Assembly (NCBI RefSeq): GCF_030730865.1
Contig: NZ_JAVALZ010000001.1
Location: 124,001-188,000, forward strand
Direction of reading: 5' to 3'
Length of the DNA stretch: 64,000 nt
DNA from: Uliginosibacterium sp. 31-16
GTDB lineage: Bacteria; Pseudomonadota; Gammaproteobacteria; Burkholderiales; Rhodocyclaceae
Shown: piece by piece, positions 27,036 through 35,067 of the stretch
Position numbering within the stretch: the stretch's first letter is position 1
Layout: every line of letters begins with the position of its first letter
Translations under genes and position numbers: made by a program
The notes under the pieces: generated by a model
The model's database searches: none
Told to the model about the DNA's origin: nothing
The model's input: only the letters and a program-made list of their open reading frames with translations

Positions 27036-27806
27036 CTACGAAACACACCAAAGATCATCCTGCTGCGCTTCAAATTCGCGGGTCAATAACTTCGCTGCTT
27101 CACCTAGAGGAAACTGATTAACCTCCAGGGCTAATCGAGTTGCCGCGATCAAGACCTTATGCGTAATCAAATTGAATTGATCAACCCACTGAGGAAGCAG
27201 CGATTTCTCCATTGAACCGCGAAGACCTATTTCACCGGTTAGCGAATACATCTCGGTAACTACCGGATATGCGCCGTGAACAAAATTCGAAAAAAGGTCG
27301 TTTCGGAACAAACCAGTTTGTTGCAACGTATGAGTGTCGCCAACGCCATATTTTTGGAACGTTCTCCCCGCTGCCGCGTACATTTTCTTTCGGCCAACCC
27401 CATGTTCTCTTTTGTTTAGTTCTCTGCCTTTCGATTGCTCCGTGCTGACTTCTTGGTAGAAATCTTTTAGAAAACACCGAGCAGCGGTGATGTCGCTCTC
27501 AGTTGATGCGTCGAGAACAAAACTGATCTCGTCACAAAAGTCGATAATGGTTCGGCAAAGCACTCCGGCTTCCTGAAAGTAGGAGTTTTTAATGAAAAGC
27601 TTCATTGCATTCAGCCCACTGATCACTCGTGCCAGCTTCAAATAGCAAGCCAGCACCGAGTTCTTCGACTCGTGATCAAACTTAACGCCCCCATCAAACG
27701 TAACAAGCTTGGGCTTTTCGACATAGGACGTAATCCTCTTAAAAAGTCCTTCTGTCTCACGCACATAGGAATCCAGAATTTCTAACGATTCTTCGCAGGT
27801 TTTCAT
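27036..27806 (-). CDS. Hypothetical protein, lower GC than neighbours
   Basis: I do not recognise this 256-residue protein. It is soluble, mostly helical by eye, with no signal peptide or membrane segment. It holds a Cys-containing stretch (LCRTIIDFCDEISFVLD, about 93-109) and a basic segment (ELNKREHGVGRKK, about 138-150). The start at 27806 is preceded by GAAGGGAT, better than an ATG 6 codons upstream. Base composition is visibly lower in GC than every other gene here, and many rare-type codons appear, suggesting horizontal gain. Flanks carry dispersed repeats but no transposase. Confidence 0.65.
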   Translation of the reverse strand: MKTCEESLEILDSYVRETEGLFKRITSYVEKPKLVTFDGGVKFDHESKNSVLACYLKLARVISGLNAMKLFIKNSYFQEAGVLCRTIIDFCDEISFVLDASTESDITAARCFLKDFYQEVSTEQSKGRELNKREHGVGRKKMYAAAGRTFQKYGVGDTHTLQQTGLFRNDLFSNFVHGAYPVVTEMYSLTGEIGLRGSMEKSLLPQWVDQFNLITHKVLIAATRLALEVNQFPLGEAAKLLTREFEAQQDDLWCVS

Positions 27807-27894
27807 TTTTATCCCTTCACACAAACCACCTGCCTCAAGGTATGCACCTCGTACGGCGCAGTCCGCATACTCCGGCTACCTTCGTAGGGCATCA

Positions 27895-27994
27895 ATTAGC
27901 AAGTAGCCCAAATGCTGCATGGCGGAATACGGATGGACGTCACAAGCAAGCCCCGAATTGCCAGCCTGCGGCCTTCATCTGGGCTACGCCCTCC
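27895..27994. repeat. Degenerate GTAGCCC-type inverted repeat
   Basis: GTAGCCCA at the left and TGGGCTAC at the right are complementary arms about 80 bases apart in the gap between the orphan gene and the glycoside hydrolase stop. It looks like a decayed dispersed extragenic repeat; no gene lies here. Confidence 0.45.
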
Positions 27995-28005
27995 CGACAA
28001 CCCAC

Positions 28006-30564
28006 CTACTTTATTTCAACCTCATACCACAACGTCCGCCACGCCTCACCAATCTCCAGCGTGGCGCGCTCGCTGCCGCCTACCTTGATTTCCTCGCGCC
28101 GGTTGCCGCGTTCGTCCAGCGCCCAGGCGCGCACGCGGCGGGCCTCGACGGGTAGCGTGACGCGCGCAGCGAGGCCTTCGACCACGGTCGGCGCGCTGCC
28201 GAAATTGCGACCGACAGTCGTTTTCTTGTCGTCCAGCCAGCGCTGGCCGCTGTTCTCGACCTGCCCCAGCGCGCTGATCAGCACCTTGCCCGGCGAGGCG
28301 AAATCACGACCTTCGATCAGCGTGGCCATGAGCACGCCCCAGTCGTTGCGCGCGCCAAGCAGTTCGAGTTCCACGCCGTGTGCATCAAAGGGCTGGCCCA
28401 GCCGCGCGCCGATGAGGCCCTTGCTGCGCGGGCTGTCGATGATGACAGTCTTGCCGCCGATGCCCGCCAGCCCCCAGAGCAGTTCGCCGGTTTCGCTCCG
28501 TACCGGCAAAGGCAGGGGCGCAGCAGCAGGCGTGGAAATGTTCACCGCGCCTTGCAGGACGGCATTGCGCGGCGCGCCGAGGCTGTCGGCACCAGGCATC
28601 TTGTAGCTGGCACGCAGCGCATCGATCCACGCCTGTTGGGCGGGCTGCGCCTGCGTCAGCGCCTGGGCGGCACGGATGTCGCCGCGTCGGAAGAGTGCGG
28701 CGGCGCTGAGAAAGCTCGTCATCTTGACCGGGTTGGCGTGGCTGTCGAAGAAGCGGTCGATCATGCCGCTGTCCCATTTCTGATCGTGCGCGCCGAAGCT
28801 GTACAGAAAAATCCCGTCCCAGTCCTGCAGCGCGCCGTAGGCGGCGACCAGTGGCAGCGCCTCACCCTGGAAGTGGCTGGGCGCAGAGTGGTTGTATTCG
28901 GTGACGATGAAGGGCTTGCCGGGCACGCGGCGCAGGGCCAGATCGGCCAGCGTGCCGGCGCCGTCCACGCCCGCCATGGGCGTGTTGGCGATCTTCCAGT
29001 TGTCGATGTCCCAGGGCTTGCCGGGGAAGTTCGGATGCTGCCAGTAGGCATGGCCATCGACCACGTCCAGCGCGGCCTGAATCGGTGCGGGGCTGTAGCT
29101 GACCTGGGTGCCGACGATGAGCGGCTTCGCGCCTAGCTCTTCACGTAGCCATGCCTGAAAGCCGCGCCAGTAGCCGCTCTCCACGTCCCACAAGAATTGA
29201 ATCCAGTCCTGCTGACCAGCACGAGTGCGGCTCATCAGATCGCCGCTGCCGATGATGTCGACCGTGCCGGCTTCCAGCGATTCGCCCGGCTTGAGGCCCA
29301 GCACGCCACCGGGACGCAGGCTGGCGGTCGCGATCTGCAATTGCCCGGTGAGCTGACCGAGCCCACCGAGGGTGAGGCGCGCCACCTCGTCGCCCTGAGT
29401 GGGCGCGAAGCTGATGCGGAAATCCTGCCAGCCCGTGCCGACCTCGATGGTCTGCGCCCACAGATGTTGCCAAGGAGCGTGCGCCTGCATGACTTGCAAG
29501 GCCAGCCTAGTTGGCTTGTCTGCACGCAGGCGCAGCGTCAGCGTGTAAGGCTGATCGGCCTTGAAGGCGAGGCGGTTCTGGTGGAGCTGGGTGTGCCAGT
29601 TCTCGCGGCTGGGCGCGGTCATGGCCAGATCGAGCACGCCGTCGGGCGTTGTGCTCAGGCGGGCTTTGGCGGACTCCACCAGTTGCAGGTTCCAGCCCGC
29701 CTCACCGCCTTTCACGTTCGGCGTGGCGGTGAGCATCTCGGCACCCAGCGCCTCTTCACGCAGCCCCCAGGCGGCGCGCAGCGCGGAGGTATCCGGATAC
29801 TTCGCACGCAGCCAGCTTTGCCACTGGCGCTGCAGCTCGCCGCGATAGGGCTCGGTGATGCCGTTGAGGCCGCCGGTGCGCCACTCGCGCAGCAGCCCGT
29901 TCTCGTTGTTGATCTCGATGAGCGCCACCGCCGGCTCTTCGATGTAGCGATTGCCGGTCCAGGGGTTACGGTGCAGCAGCAGATCGCGGGCAAACTCGCG
30001 CTGCATGGCGATCATCGGCGGGTAGAAATTGTCCACGCCCTTCCAGTATTTCGGCGTGTCTTCGCCCCAGTCCTTGAAGCCTGGATACTTGCGGCCTACG
30101 TGCAGGTTCAGGTCGCTGTAGATGCCTTCGCGCTTGAGGGCGGCGATGAAGTAGTCCAGCCGCTCCAGCATGTCCGCATCCAGCGTGCGCATGTCTTTCT
30201 GCAGCAGCCCGCGTGGAACAGGCTGGGAATCCATGTGATGGAAGCGCACGATGTTGATGCCAAACCGCGCCATGCGCGCGGCGAGCCTGTCTGCCGTGGC
30301 GTGATCCGGCGCCACTGAGCCAAAGACGATGTTCACCCCGAGCAGGCGCAGGCGTTCGTCTCCTGCGTAGAGGTGGCCGTTTTCGACGCGCGCGAAGCCA
30401 TGCCTGCCAGCCGGCCTGTGGTTCCAGTCCGTCAGGTTGGTAGCATTGGCGCTCGCATCATCCCAGGGCATGCCCCAGGGAAAGAGCTCACCGGCCATCG
30501 CAGCCGGAGCTGGCAGGCCCAGCGCCACCAGCATCAACAAGAAAACCATTCCGTAACGCGACAT
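28006..30564 (-). CDS. Secreted glycoside hydrolase (clan GH-A, GH5-like)
   Basis: The 852-residue protein has a signal peptide (residues 1-24, ending AMA-GEL). An (alpha/beta)8 catalytic region resembles GH5/GH-A enzymes, with GINIVRFHHMDS (about 98-109), the acid/base pair ALIEINNENG (Asn-Glu near 220), and a nucleophile candidate in FIVTEYNHSAP (Glu near 555). Between and after lie beta-rich regions that look like carbohydrate-binding domains (about 300-440 and 670-850). Substrate is not determined; beta-glucan or mannan cleavage is plausible. A GAGGAG site precedes the ATG at 30564. It is single and not in a polysaccharide cluster. Confidence 0.75.
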   Translation of the reverse strand: MSRYGMVFLLMLVALGLPAPAAMAGELFPWGMPWDDASANATNLTDWNHRPAGRHGFARVENGHLYAGDERLRLLGVNIVFGSVAPDHATADRLAARMARFGINIVRFHHMDSQPVPRGLLQKDMRTLDADMLERLDYFIAALKREGIYSDLNLHVGRKYPGFKDWGEDTPKYWKGVDNFYPPMIAMQREFARDLLLHRNPWTGNRYIEEPAVALIEINNENGLLREWRTGGLNGITEPYRGELQRQWQSWLRAKYPDTSALRAAWGLREEALGAEMLTATPNVKGGEAGWNLQLVESAKARLSTTPDGVLDLAMTAPSRENWHTQLHQNRLAFKADQPYTLTLRLRADKPTRLALQVMQAHAPWQHLWAQTIEVGTGWQDFRISFAPTQGDEVARLTLGGLGQLTGQLQIATASLRPGGVLGLKPGESLEAGTVDIIGSGDLMSRTRAGQQDWIQFLWDVESGYWRGFQAWLREELGAKPLIVGTQVSYSPAPIQAALDVVDGHAYWQHPNFPGKPWDIDNWKIANTPMAGVDGAGTLADLALRRVPGKPFIVTEYNHSAPSHFQGEALPLVAAYGALQDWDGIFLYSFGAHDQKWDSGMIDRFFDSHANPVKMTSFLSAAALFRRGDIRAAQALTQAQPAQQAWIDALRASYKMPGADSLGAPRNAVLQGAVNISTPAAAPLPLPVRSETGELLWGLAGIGGKTVIIDSPRSKGLIGARLGQPFDAHGVELELLGARNDWGVLMATLIEGRDFASPGKVLISALGQVENSGQRWLDDKKTTVGRNFGSAPTVVEGLAARVTLPVEARRVRAWALDERGNRREEIKVGGSERATLEIGEAWRTLWYEVEIK

Positions 30565-30704
30565 CGGGCTGACTCCTCGTGCATGACCTTCCTCGCGGAA
30601 GGGCTTCCGGGCTTACAAACACTTACAACTGCGCTGTCACCGCAAATGTCCTGCCCCGCGTTATTCGCTACGGAGGACACAATTTTGCATTACGGAGAAT
30701 ATCC

Positions 30705-31043
30705 ATGAAAGCCATACGCGTTCTTTTCGTCACCCTGCTGGCAAGCACTGGTCTGATGCTCTCGACGGCCAGTCAGGCCGAAACCATCTTTGAGCGTTTC
30801 GCCCCTCCGCTGCTGCCCATTCCGGTGCCTGTGCCAGTGCCCGGCCATGTGCGCGGACCGGACGTACGGATTTCCACGCCTCCCGTCACTGTCTGGTACG
30901 ACGATGACTACCGTGATGACCGTCGCGACTACCGGCGTGACTATCGCAGGGACTACCGACGCGACTACCGCCATGATTACCGGCATGACCATCGCGACTA
31001 TCGCCGCGACTACCGGCATCACGATCACGGACATCGCTACTGA
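30705..31043 (+). CDS. Exported Asp-Tyr-Arg-Arg repeat protein
   Basis: This small 112-residue protein has a signal peptide (about 1-25, ending SQA-ETI). A Pro/Val-rich stretch with alternating PVPVPVPG is followed by a tail made of repeats of the four-residue unit DYRR/DYRH (about residues 68-105), highly charged and rich in His at the end. The corresponding DNA is a tandem 12-base repeat. I do not recognise the family. A CGGAGAA site precedes the ATG. It lies 51 bp before a second exported protein of similar style, likely an operon. Confidence 0.6.
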   Translation: MKAIRVLFVTLLASTGLMLSTASQAETIFERFAPPLLPIPVPVPVPGHVRGPDVRISTPPVTVWYDDDYRDDRRDYRRDYRRDYRRDYRHDYRHDHRDYRRDYRHHDHGHRY

Positions 31044-31094
31044 ACCGCACCGCCTTTCCGGCGGCTCCCCCCATAACAATCCAGGAGACTCCCT

Positions 31095-31766
31095 GTGAAA
31101 ACCAACCGACTGATCCTTGCTCTGCTCCTGTCAGGCGCCGGCCTGCTCGGCTCCGCAGTCAGCCAGGCCGAAGTGAACATCGACATCCGCCTGCCCGGCG
31201 TTTCCATCGACCTCTTCCCCGCCCCGCCACCGCCACGCGTGGAAGTCATGCCCCGCCCGCGCCGTGGGCATGTCTGGCACCCCGGCTACTGGCGCTGGGA
31301 TGGTCACCGACACATCTGGGTCGGTGGCGTCTGGCTGAAGGAGCGCCCCGGCTATGTGTGGATTCCCGAGCGCTGGGAACCACGCGGCAGCGGCTGGTAT
31401 TTTGCCCCCGGCCGCTGGGATCACCGCCCTGATCACTGGCGCGAGGAACAGCGCCGCGAACATGAGCGCTGGAACGAATGGCGCCGCGAAGACATGCGCC
31501 GTGAAGCCGATTGGCGCAGGGATAATGCCCGGCGTGAAATGGAACAGCGCGAACGTGAACGAGACAGGCGTGAAGCAGACCGGCGTGATCGCGAACAGGA
31601 TCGTCGCGAAGCAGATCGCCGGAGTCGCGAACGCCAGGAAGAACAACGCAACGACCAGCGCCACGAAGAGCAGCGGCGCGGCCCGGATCGTCCGGACAAT
31701 CGCGGCGGCAACGACCGGCACGATGATGGCCGTGGCGACCACGGCGACCGCGGCCACCGCCGCTGA
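31095..31766 (+). CDS. Exported YXWGXW-repeat protein with charged tail
   Basis: A 223-residue protein with a signal peptide (about 1-25, ending SQA-EVN). Three copies of a Trp-rich unit (WHPGYWRWDGHRHIWVGGVW, then YVWIPERWEPRG, then WYFAPGRWDHR) belong to the YXWGXW/BcpO-related repeat family. The C-terminal half (about 115-223) is an Arg/Glu/Asp-rich helix ending in a Gly/Asp/His tail. Function of the family is unknown; periplasmic or surface location is inferred. It has an AGGAGA site before the ATG. Confidence 0.75.
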   Translation: MKTNRLILALLLSGAGLLGSAVSQAEVNIDIRLPGVSIDLFPAPPPPRVEVMPRPRRGHVWHPGYWRWDGHRHIWVGGVWLKERPGYVWIPERWEPRGSGWYFAPGRWDHRPDHWREEQRREHERWNEWRREDMRREADWRRDNARREMEQRERERDRREADRRDREQDRREADRRSRERQEEQRNDQRHEEQRRGPDRPDNRGGNDRHDDGRGDHGDRGHRR

Positions 31767-31781
31767 TCGAGCACCTGCCCG

Positions 31782-31849
31782 GAGAGCCGCACCTGACGTG
31801 CCTCTACGGGCACCCCCTCTGAAAAACAAGGCGGGATGCGGCTCTTCAG
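31782..31849. repeat. Stem-forming intergenic repeat, copy at draT end
   Basis: GAGAGCCGCA at the left pairs with ATGCGGCTCTTC at the right. The right arm overlaps the draT stop codon (31846-31848), so the repeat supplies the last base triplet of the gene. It lies at the convergent junction with the YXWGXW-repeat gene. Confidence 0.6.
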
Positions 31850-32811
31850 CCACCCTTTACACCATACACCCCACCGATCACCAGATATTCGCCCTCGCCC
31901 TGCAGCCTGCCGGGCAGCACTTCGGCGCAGCAGATGATCTTGGCCAGCGGTACCTCGGTTGCAATCACCCGGTCGCCGAACTCTCCCGCCCGCTCCGCAT
32001 CGCCGGAAAATGAATTCACGTTATTGAGCAGCACCAGCGTCTCGCCATCTTTCTGGCCCAGGAATTCGTGCGCTTCCCAGCGGTTCACGCCGCGATACAG
32101 ACGGAAGTGCGACAGGCCCGGATGACAGCGCGCCAGTTCCAGCTGCGTCCAGGTGTAGACAAGGTCAAGCTGGGATTCGAGCGCATTGGTGTTGTACAGG
32201 CCAGTCGCACGCTGCTCCAGATACAGGTTGTAAGCCTCGCCCGAGAAATCACGGATCGGCGCGCGATGGTGGCGTGGCAACAGGCCGAATCGGGATTCAG
32301 CCCAGGCCTTTAGCACCGCCCCTTCGACACTGTCGGCATTGAAATGCCAGCCGCGGATCAGCTTCAGATAATTGAGCTTGCCACGGTTCTTCGGCATGTC
32401 AGGCGCAAAGCCGGCGTCTTCAAGCGAATCCAGCCTGAAACACATCGACATGTAATCGTAGAAGAGCTGCACACGCTCCTCTGCAGTGTCCCGCAGATGC
32501 AGCATGCGGAAGAAATCGCGATGCAGCTCCGCCACCCCGTCAATCACCAGCGGAGCGGGATTTTTCTGAAAGGTGTGACTGCCCAGAATCACCGCCGGCA
32601 AGTTGCAACGGTTGATCGAAATCCGCGCCCAGGTCGGCAAGGTCGGATTGTCATGAGCGCCTTTCCCGCTGGCGCCATCTGCTTCAGGCGCTGCTCCGCG
32701 GGGATCAGCAACATCCCGGGGCGGGGCGGCATTTTTCTCGCACGCATTGTCATCATTCCGACATTGAGCAACGTCTTTGTCCCACGCCGCACTGCCGCAA
32801 GAGTCGGTCAT
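31846..32811 (-). CDS. draT: NAD+-dinitrogen-reductase ADP-D-ribosyltransferase
   Basis: DraT inactivates NifH by ADP-ribosylating one arginine when ammonium appears or energy falls. Family blocks are clear: WARISINRCNLPAVILGS, then MPKNRGKLNYLKLIRGWHFN, the RLYRGVN segment, NNVNSFSGDAERAGEFGD, and the C-terminal GEYLVIGGVYGVKGG. From the ATG at 32811 it has 321 residues, with a roughly 60-residue Asp/Ala/Cys-containing N-terminal extension; a start at 32880 is possible. It is next to the tad locus, not with draG. Its upstream DNA copies the nifH promoter region, described separately. Confidence 0.93.
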   Translation of the reverse strand: MTDSCGSAAWDKDVAQCRNDDNACEKNAAPPRDVADPRGAAPEADGASGKGAHDNPTLPTWARISINRCNLPAVILGSHTFQKNPAPLVIDGVAELHRDFFRMLHLRDTAEERVQLFYDYMSMCFRLDSLEDAGFAPDMPKNRGKLNYLKLIRGWHFNADSVEGAVLKAWAESRFGLLPRHHRAPIRDFSGEAYNLYLEQRATGLYNTNALESQLDLVYTWTQLELARCHPGLSHFRLYRGVNRWEAHEFLGQKDGETLVLLNNVNSFSGDAERAGEFGDRVIATEVPLAKIICCAEVLPGRLQGEGEYLVIGGVYGVKGG

Positions 32812-32861
32812 TTTTACAGTACTTCCTGCCGGACAAGGCTCAAAGGGTATTTGCGAGACGC

Positions 32862-32948
32862 TGGAACAGGCGTTCGACATGCGTTGCAAGTCGTCAGAAC
32901 CCGTACAGCTCCATAGCACGCAACACACATGCCTGAACCGGATCACGG
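32862..32948 (+). pseudogene. Degenerate copy of the nifH promoter and leader
   Basis: These 87 bases align base for base with 55574-55661 upstream of nifH, about 67 of 87 positions matching. The rightward -24/-12 element here reads TGGAACAGGCGTTCGA: the -12 has lost a G (TTCG instead of TTGCG), which breaks the GG-N10-GC spacing, so the nifH promoter copy is probably dead. The copy faces away from draT and no nifH coding sequence follows. Confidence 0.75.
32919..32934 (-). promoter_or_regulatory. Probable sigma-54 promoter of draT
   Basis: Read leftward, AGGCATG-TGTG-TTGCG has the GG-N10-GC spacing and a perfect TTGC at -12. The equivalent in the nifH leader (55633-55648) reads CTGCG at -12. 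The -12 lies 108 bases before the draT ATG at 32811. No TGT-N10-ACA site was found in the 130 bp upstream. Confidence 0.6.
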
Positions 32949-33013
32949 CCTCCAGGCTGGAACCGCCCGGCAGAGCGGCAAGTCAGCCCAAAACCGGATA
33001 CGCGCCTCGTCCC

Positions 33014-33042
33014 AGCAAAAAAGCGCGAGCAGCATCGCTCGC
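33014..33042 (-). terminator. Intrinsic terminator of the tad operon
   Basis: On the minus strand, GCGCGAGC-GATGCT-GCTCGCGC forms an eight-bp perfect stem followed by six T, 37 bp after the tadC stop. A textbook rho-independent terminator. Confidence 0.88.
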
Positions 33043-33078
33043 GCCTTGACTGGAATTCGCAGCCTTTGAACTTCCGCC

Positions 33079-34023
33079 TCAATTCAGCGAAGGCAGCAGT
33101 ACCCGGTAAATGTGGACGAACCCTGGGCCCATCAAAACCAGCAACAGCGACGGGAAAATGCAGAAGATCAGAGGAAAGAGCAGCTTCAGTGCGATCTTCG
33201 CAGCGGCTTCTTCAGCTCTCTGGCGGCGCTTGGTGCGCAGCATCTGGGAATGGATACGCAGCGTCGACGCGATGCTGGTGCCAAACCGGTCGGCCTGAAT
33301 GAGCATGCTCACCAGACCGTCGATTTCCTCCACACCGGTACGCGAAGCCAGATTGCGCAAGGCACGTTCACGATCACTACCGGCACGCAATTCAAGCCCG
33401 ACCAGGCGCAATTCCTCGCTGAGCACCTCGCTCTTCTGCTCCATATCCACGGCAACACGGCTCAAGGCCGCATCGACGCCAAGCCCGGCCTCCACACACA
33501 CGGTCATCAGATCCAATGCATCCGGGAAACTCTCGAAAATCTCCCGCTGACGCGTAGCGACCATGTGCGAAAGCACTGCATTCGGCAGGTAGTAACCGAT
33601 GGTGGCCACCAGCAACAGGAATAGCAGCAAGGGGGTCATCGGGAACGCGCGCGAGCCCATTGAAATCAGCAGATACGCAATCAGGGGGAACGCCAGCGCC
33701 AGCAAGGTCTTGGCACTGAAGAACACGATTGGCGCAGAGGGGCTGCGAATGCCCGCATTGAGAAAGCGCGTGCGAATGCCTGATTTTTCCCAGCCTTCAT
33801 CGGGCACAGAAAGCTTGCTCAAGGGCATGAACACCTTGGCAAGGCGCTCGTGCCAGTCATGTTTCTGTGGCTTTTTCAGCTCATCGTGAGCGAACGGATG
33901 AGCTCCCACCATTCGCAGGCGTTTGCGCGTCTCACTGGGTGAAAGCCTGCCCAGGAAAAAAGTGACCACACCGAATACGGCGACGAAAACCAGCGCCAGA
34001 AAAGTCATTTGTACGAGAGTCAT
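33079..34023 (-). CDS. tadC: Tad pilus inner-membrane protein TadC
   Basis: A 314-residue member of the GspF/TadC platform family. Transmembrane helices lie near the N-terminus (about 5-22), at 95-135 and at the C-terminus. The cytoplasmic T2SSF domain contains FPDALDLMTVCVEAGLGVDAALSRV (about 160-185) and FGTSIASTLRIHSQMLRTKRRQRAEE. With TadB it forms the membrane platform of the Flp pilus machine. Last gene of the leftward operon, 46 bp after tadB. Confidence 0.93.
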   Translation of the reverse strand: MTLVQMTFLALVFVAVFGVVTFFLGRLSPSETRKRLRMVGAHPFAHDELKKPQKHDWHERLAKVFMPLSKLSVPDEGWEKSGIRTRFLNAGIRSPSAPIVFFSAKTLLALAFPLIAYLLISMGSRAFPMTPLLLFLLLVATIGYYLPNAVLSHMVATRQREIFESFPDALDLMTVCVEAGLGVDAALSRVAVDMEQKSEVLSEELRLVGLELRAGSDRERALRNLASRTGVEEIDGLVSMLIQADRFGTSIASTLRIHSQMLRTKRRQRAEEAAAKIALKLLFPLIFCIFPSLLLVLMGPGFVHIYRVLLPSLN

Positions 34024-34069
34024 GATGCAAATCTCCTACTGGCCGGGCGGTAAAGAACCCGCACGGCGA

Positions 34070-35050
34070 TCAAACATGTATCTTGATGATTCGGGTCATC
34101 CACCAGATACCGAATGCCATCAAACACAGCGCACCGTAGACAAGCTTTATGCCAAAGGGGTCAGTCCAGAGAACTTTCAGGAACCCCGGGTTGGCCAACT
34201 GGATCATGACGCCCGCAGCAAACGGCAATATCGAGAGAATCCACGCCGACATCCGGCCTTCCGCAGACAGGGTACGGACCTCCCCCATCAGAACGAGACG
34301 CTGACGCACGATCGAAGAAATGTTGTCCAGCAGCTCGGCAAGATTACCGCCCGTCTCGCGCTGGATCAGGATGGCCACGACCAGATAACGCAGATCTCCG
34401 GTCGGCAGACGTGTCAGCAAGTTGAGCATGGCATCATGGACAGACACACCATAGTTGACCTCATCGAACAGCACCTTGAATTCACCACCCAGCGGGTCGC
34501 GCATCTCTTCACCCACCATCTGCAAGGCCGCCGGCAGGGCATGGCCTGCCCGGAGCGCACGCGACATCAGGTCAATCGCATCGGGCAGTTGCTGTTCAAC
34601 CATCGCCAGACGCCTTGAGCGAGCGTGCAGGACGTGAAACAAGGGCAACGCAGCCAGCACCAGACCAATCAGGAAGGCGAAAACAAGATTGTGAAGACTC
34701 AGCAGGATCGACACAAATCCGAGAACAAACAGCATGCTGGTGATGCCCACAAATTCGCCGACCGAAAGATTCAAGCCAGACTGCACCAACGCGCGGTCGA
34801 TGCTATGAATCCGGGGCAACAGAATCAGGAAGCTATCCAGCCCGCTCGACTCGCTCAAGGCACGCTGCTTGAGGATGGACAACTGGCTTTGCCCATGCGC
34901 TCCTGCCGAAGCCGCTCGCAGACGACGTGAAATACGCTGAGCCTCCGGACCACGGGTCGTGTTCCACCACATGAAAGCGCTTTCCAGTCCCAGCGCCACC
35001 GCGACAAATATCGCAACACCAAACATCAGGAAGACTGTATCGACCATCAT
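34070..35050 (-). CDS. tadB: Tad pilus inner-membrane protein TadB
   Basis: A 326-residue T2SSF-domain platform protein, paralogous to TadC. It has helices at about 8-26, 100-140 and the last 60 residues, and the domain motif LPDAIDLMSRALRAGHALPAALQMVGEEM (about 165-192) with ILIQRETGGNLAELLDNIS. It lies between tadA and tadC in canonical order, 17 bp after tadA. Confidence 0.93.
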   Translation of the reverse strand: MMVDTVFLMFGVAIFVAVALGLESAFMWWNTTRGPEAQRISRRLRAASAGAHGQSQLSILKQRALSESSGLDSFLILLPRIHSIDRALVQSGLNLSVGEFVGITSMLFVLGFVSILLSLHNLVFAFLIGLVLAALPLFHVLHARSRRLAMVEQQLPDAIDLMSRALRAGHALPAALQMVGEEMRDPLGGEFKVLFDEVNYGVSVHDAMLNLLTRLPTGDLRYLVVAILIQRETGGNLAELLDNISSIVRQRLVLMGEVRTLSAEGRMSAWILSILPFAAGVMIQLANPGFLKVLWTDPFGIKLVYGALCLMAFGIWWMTRIIKIHV

Positions 35051-35067
35051 CTCTACTCCTGAAAAAA

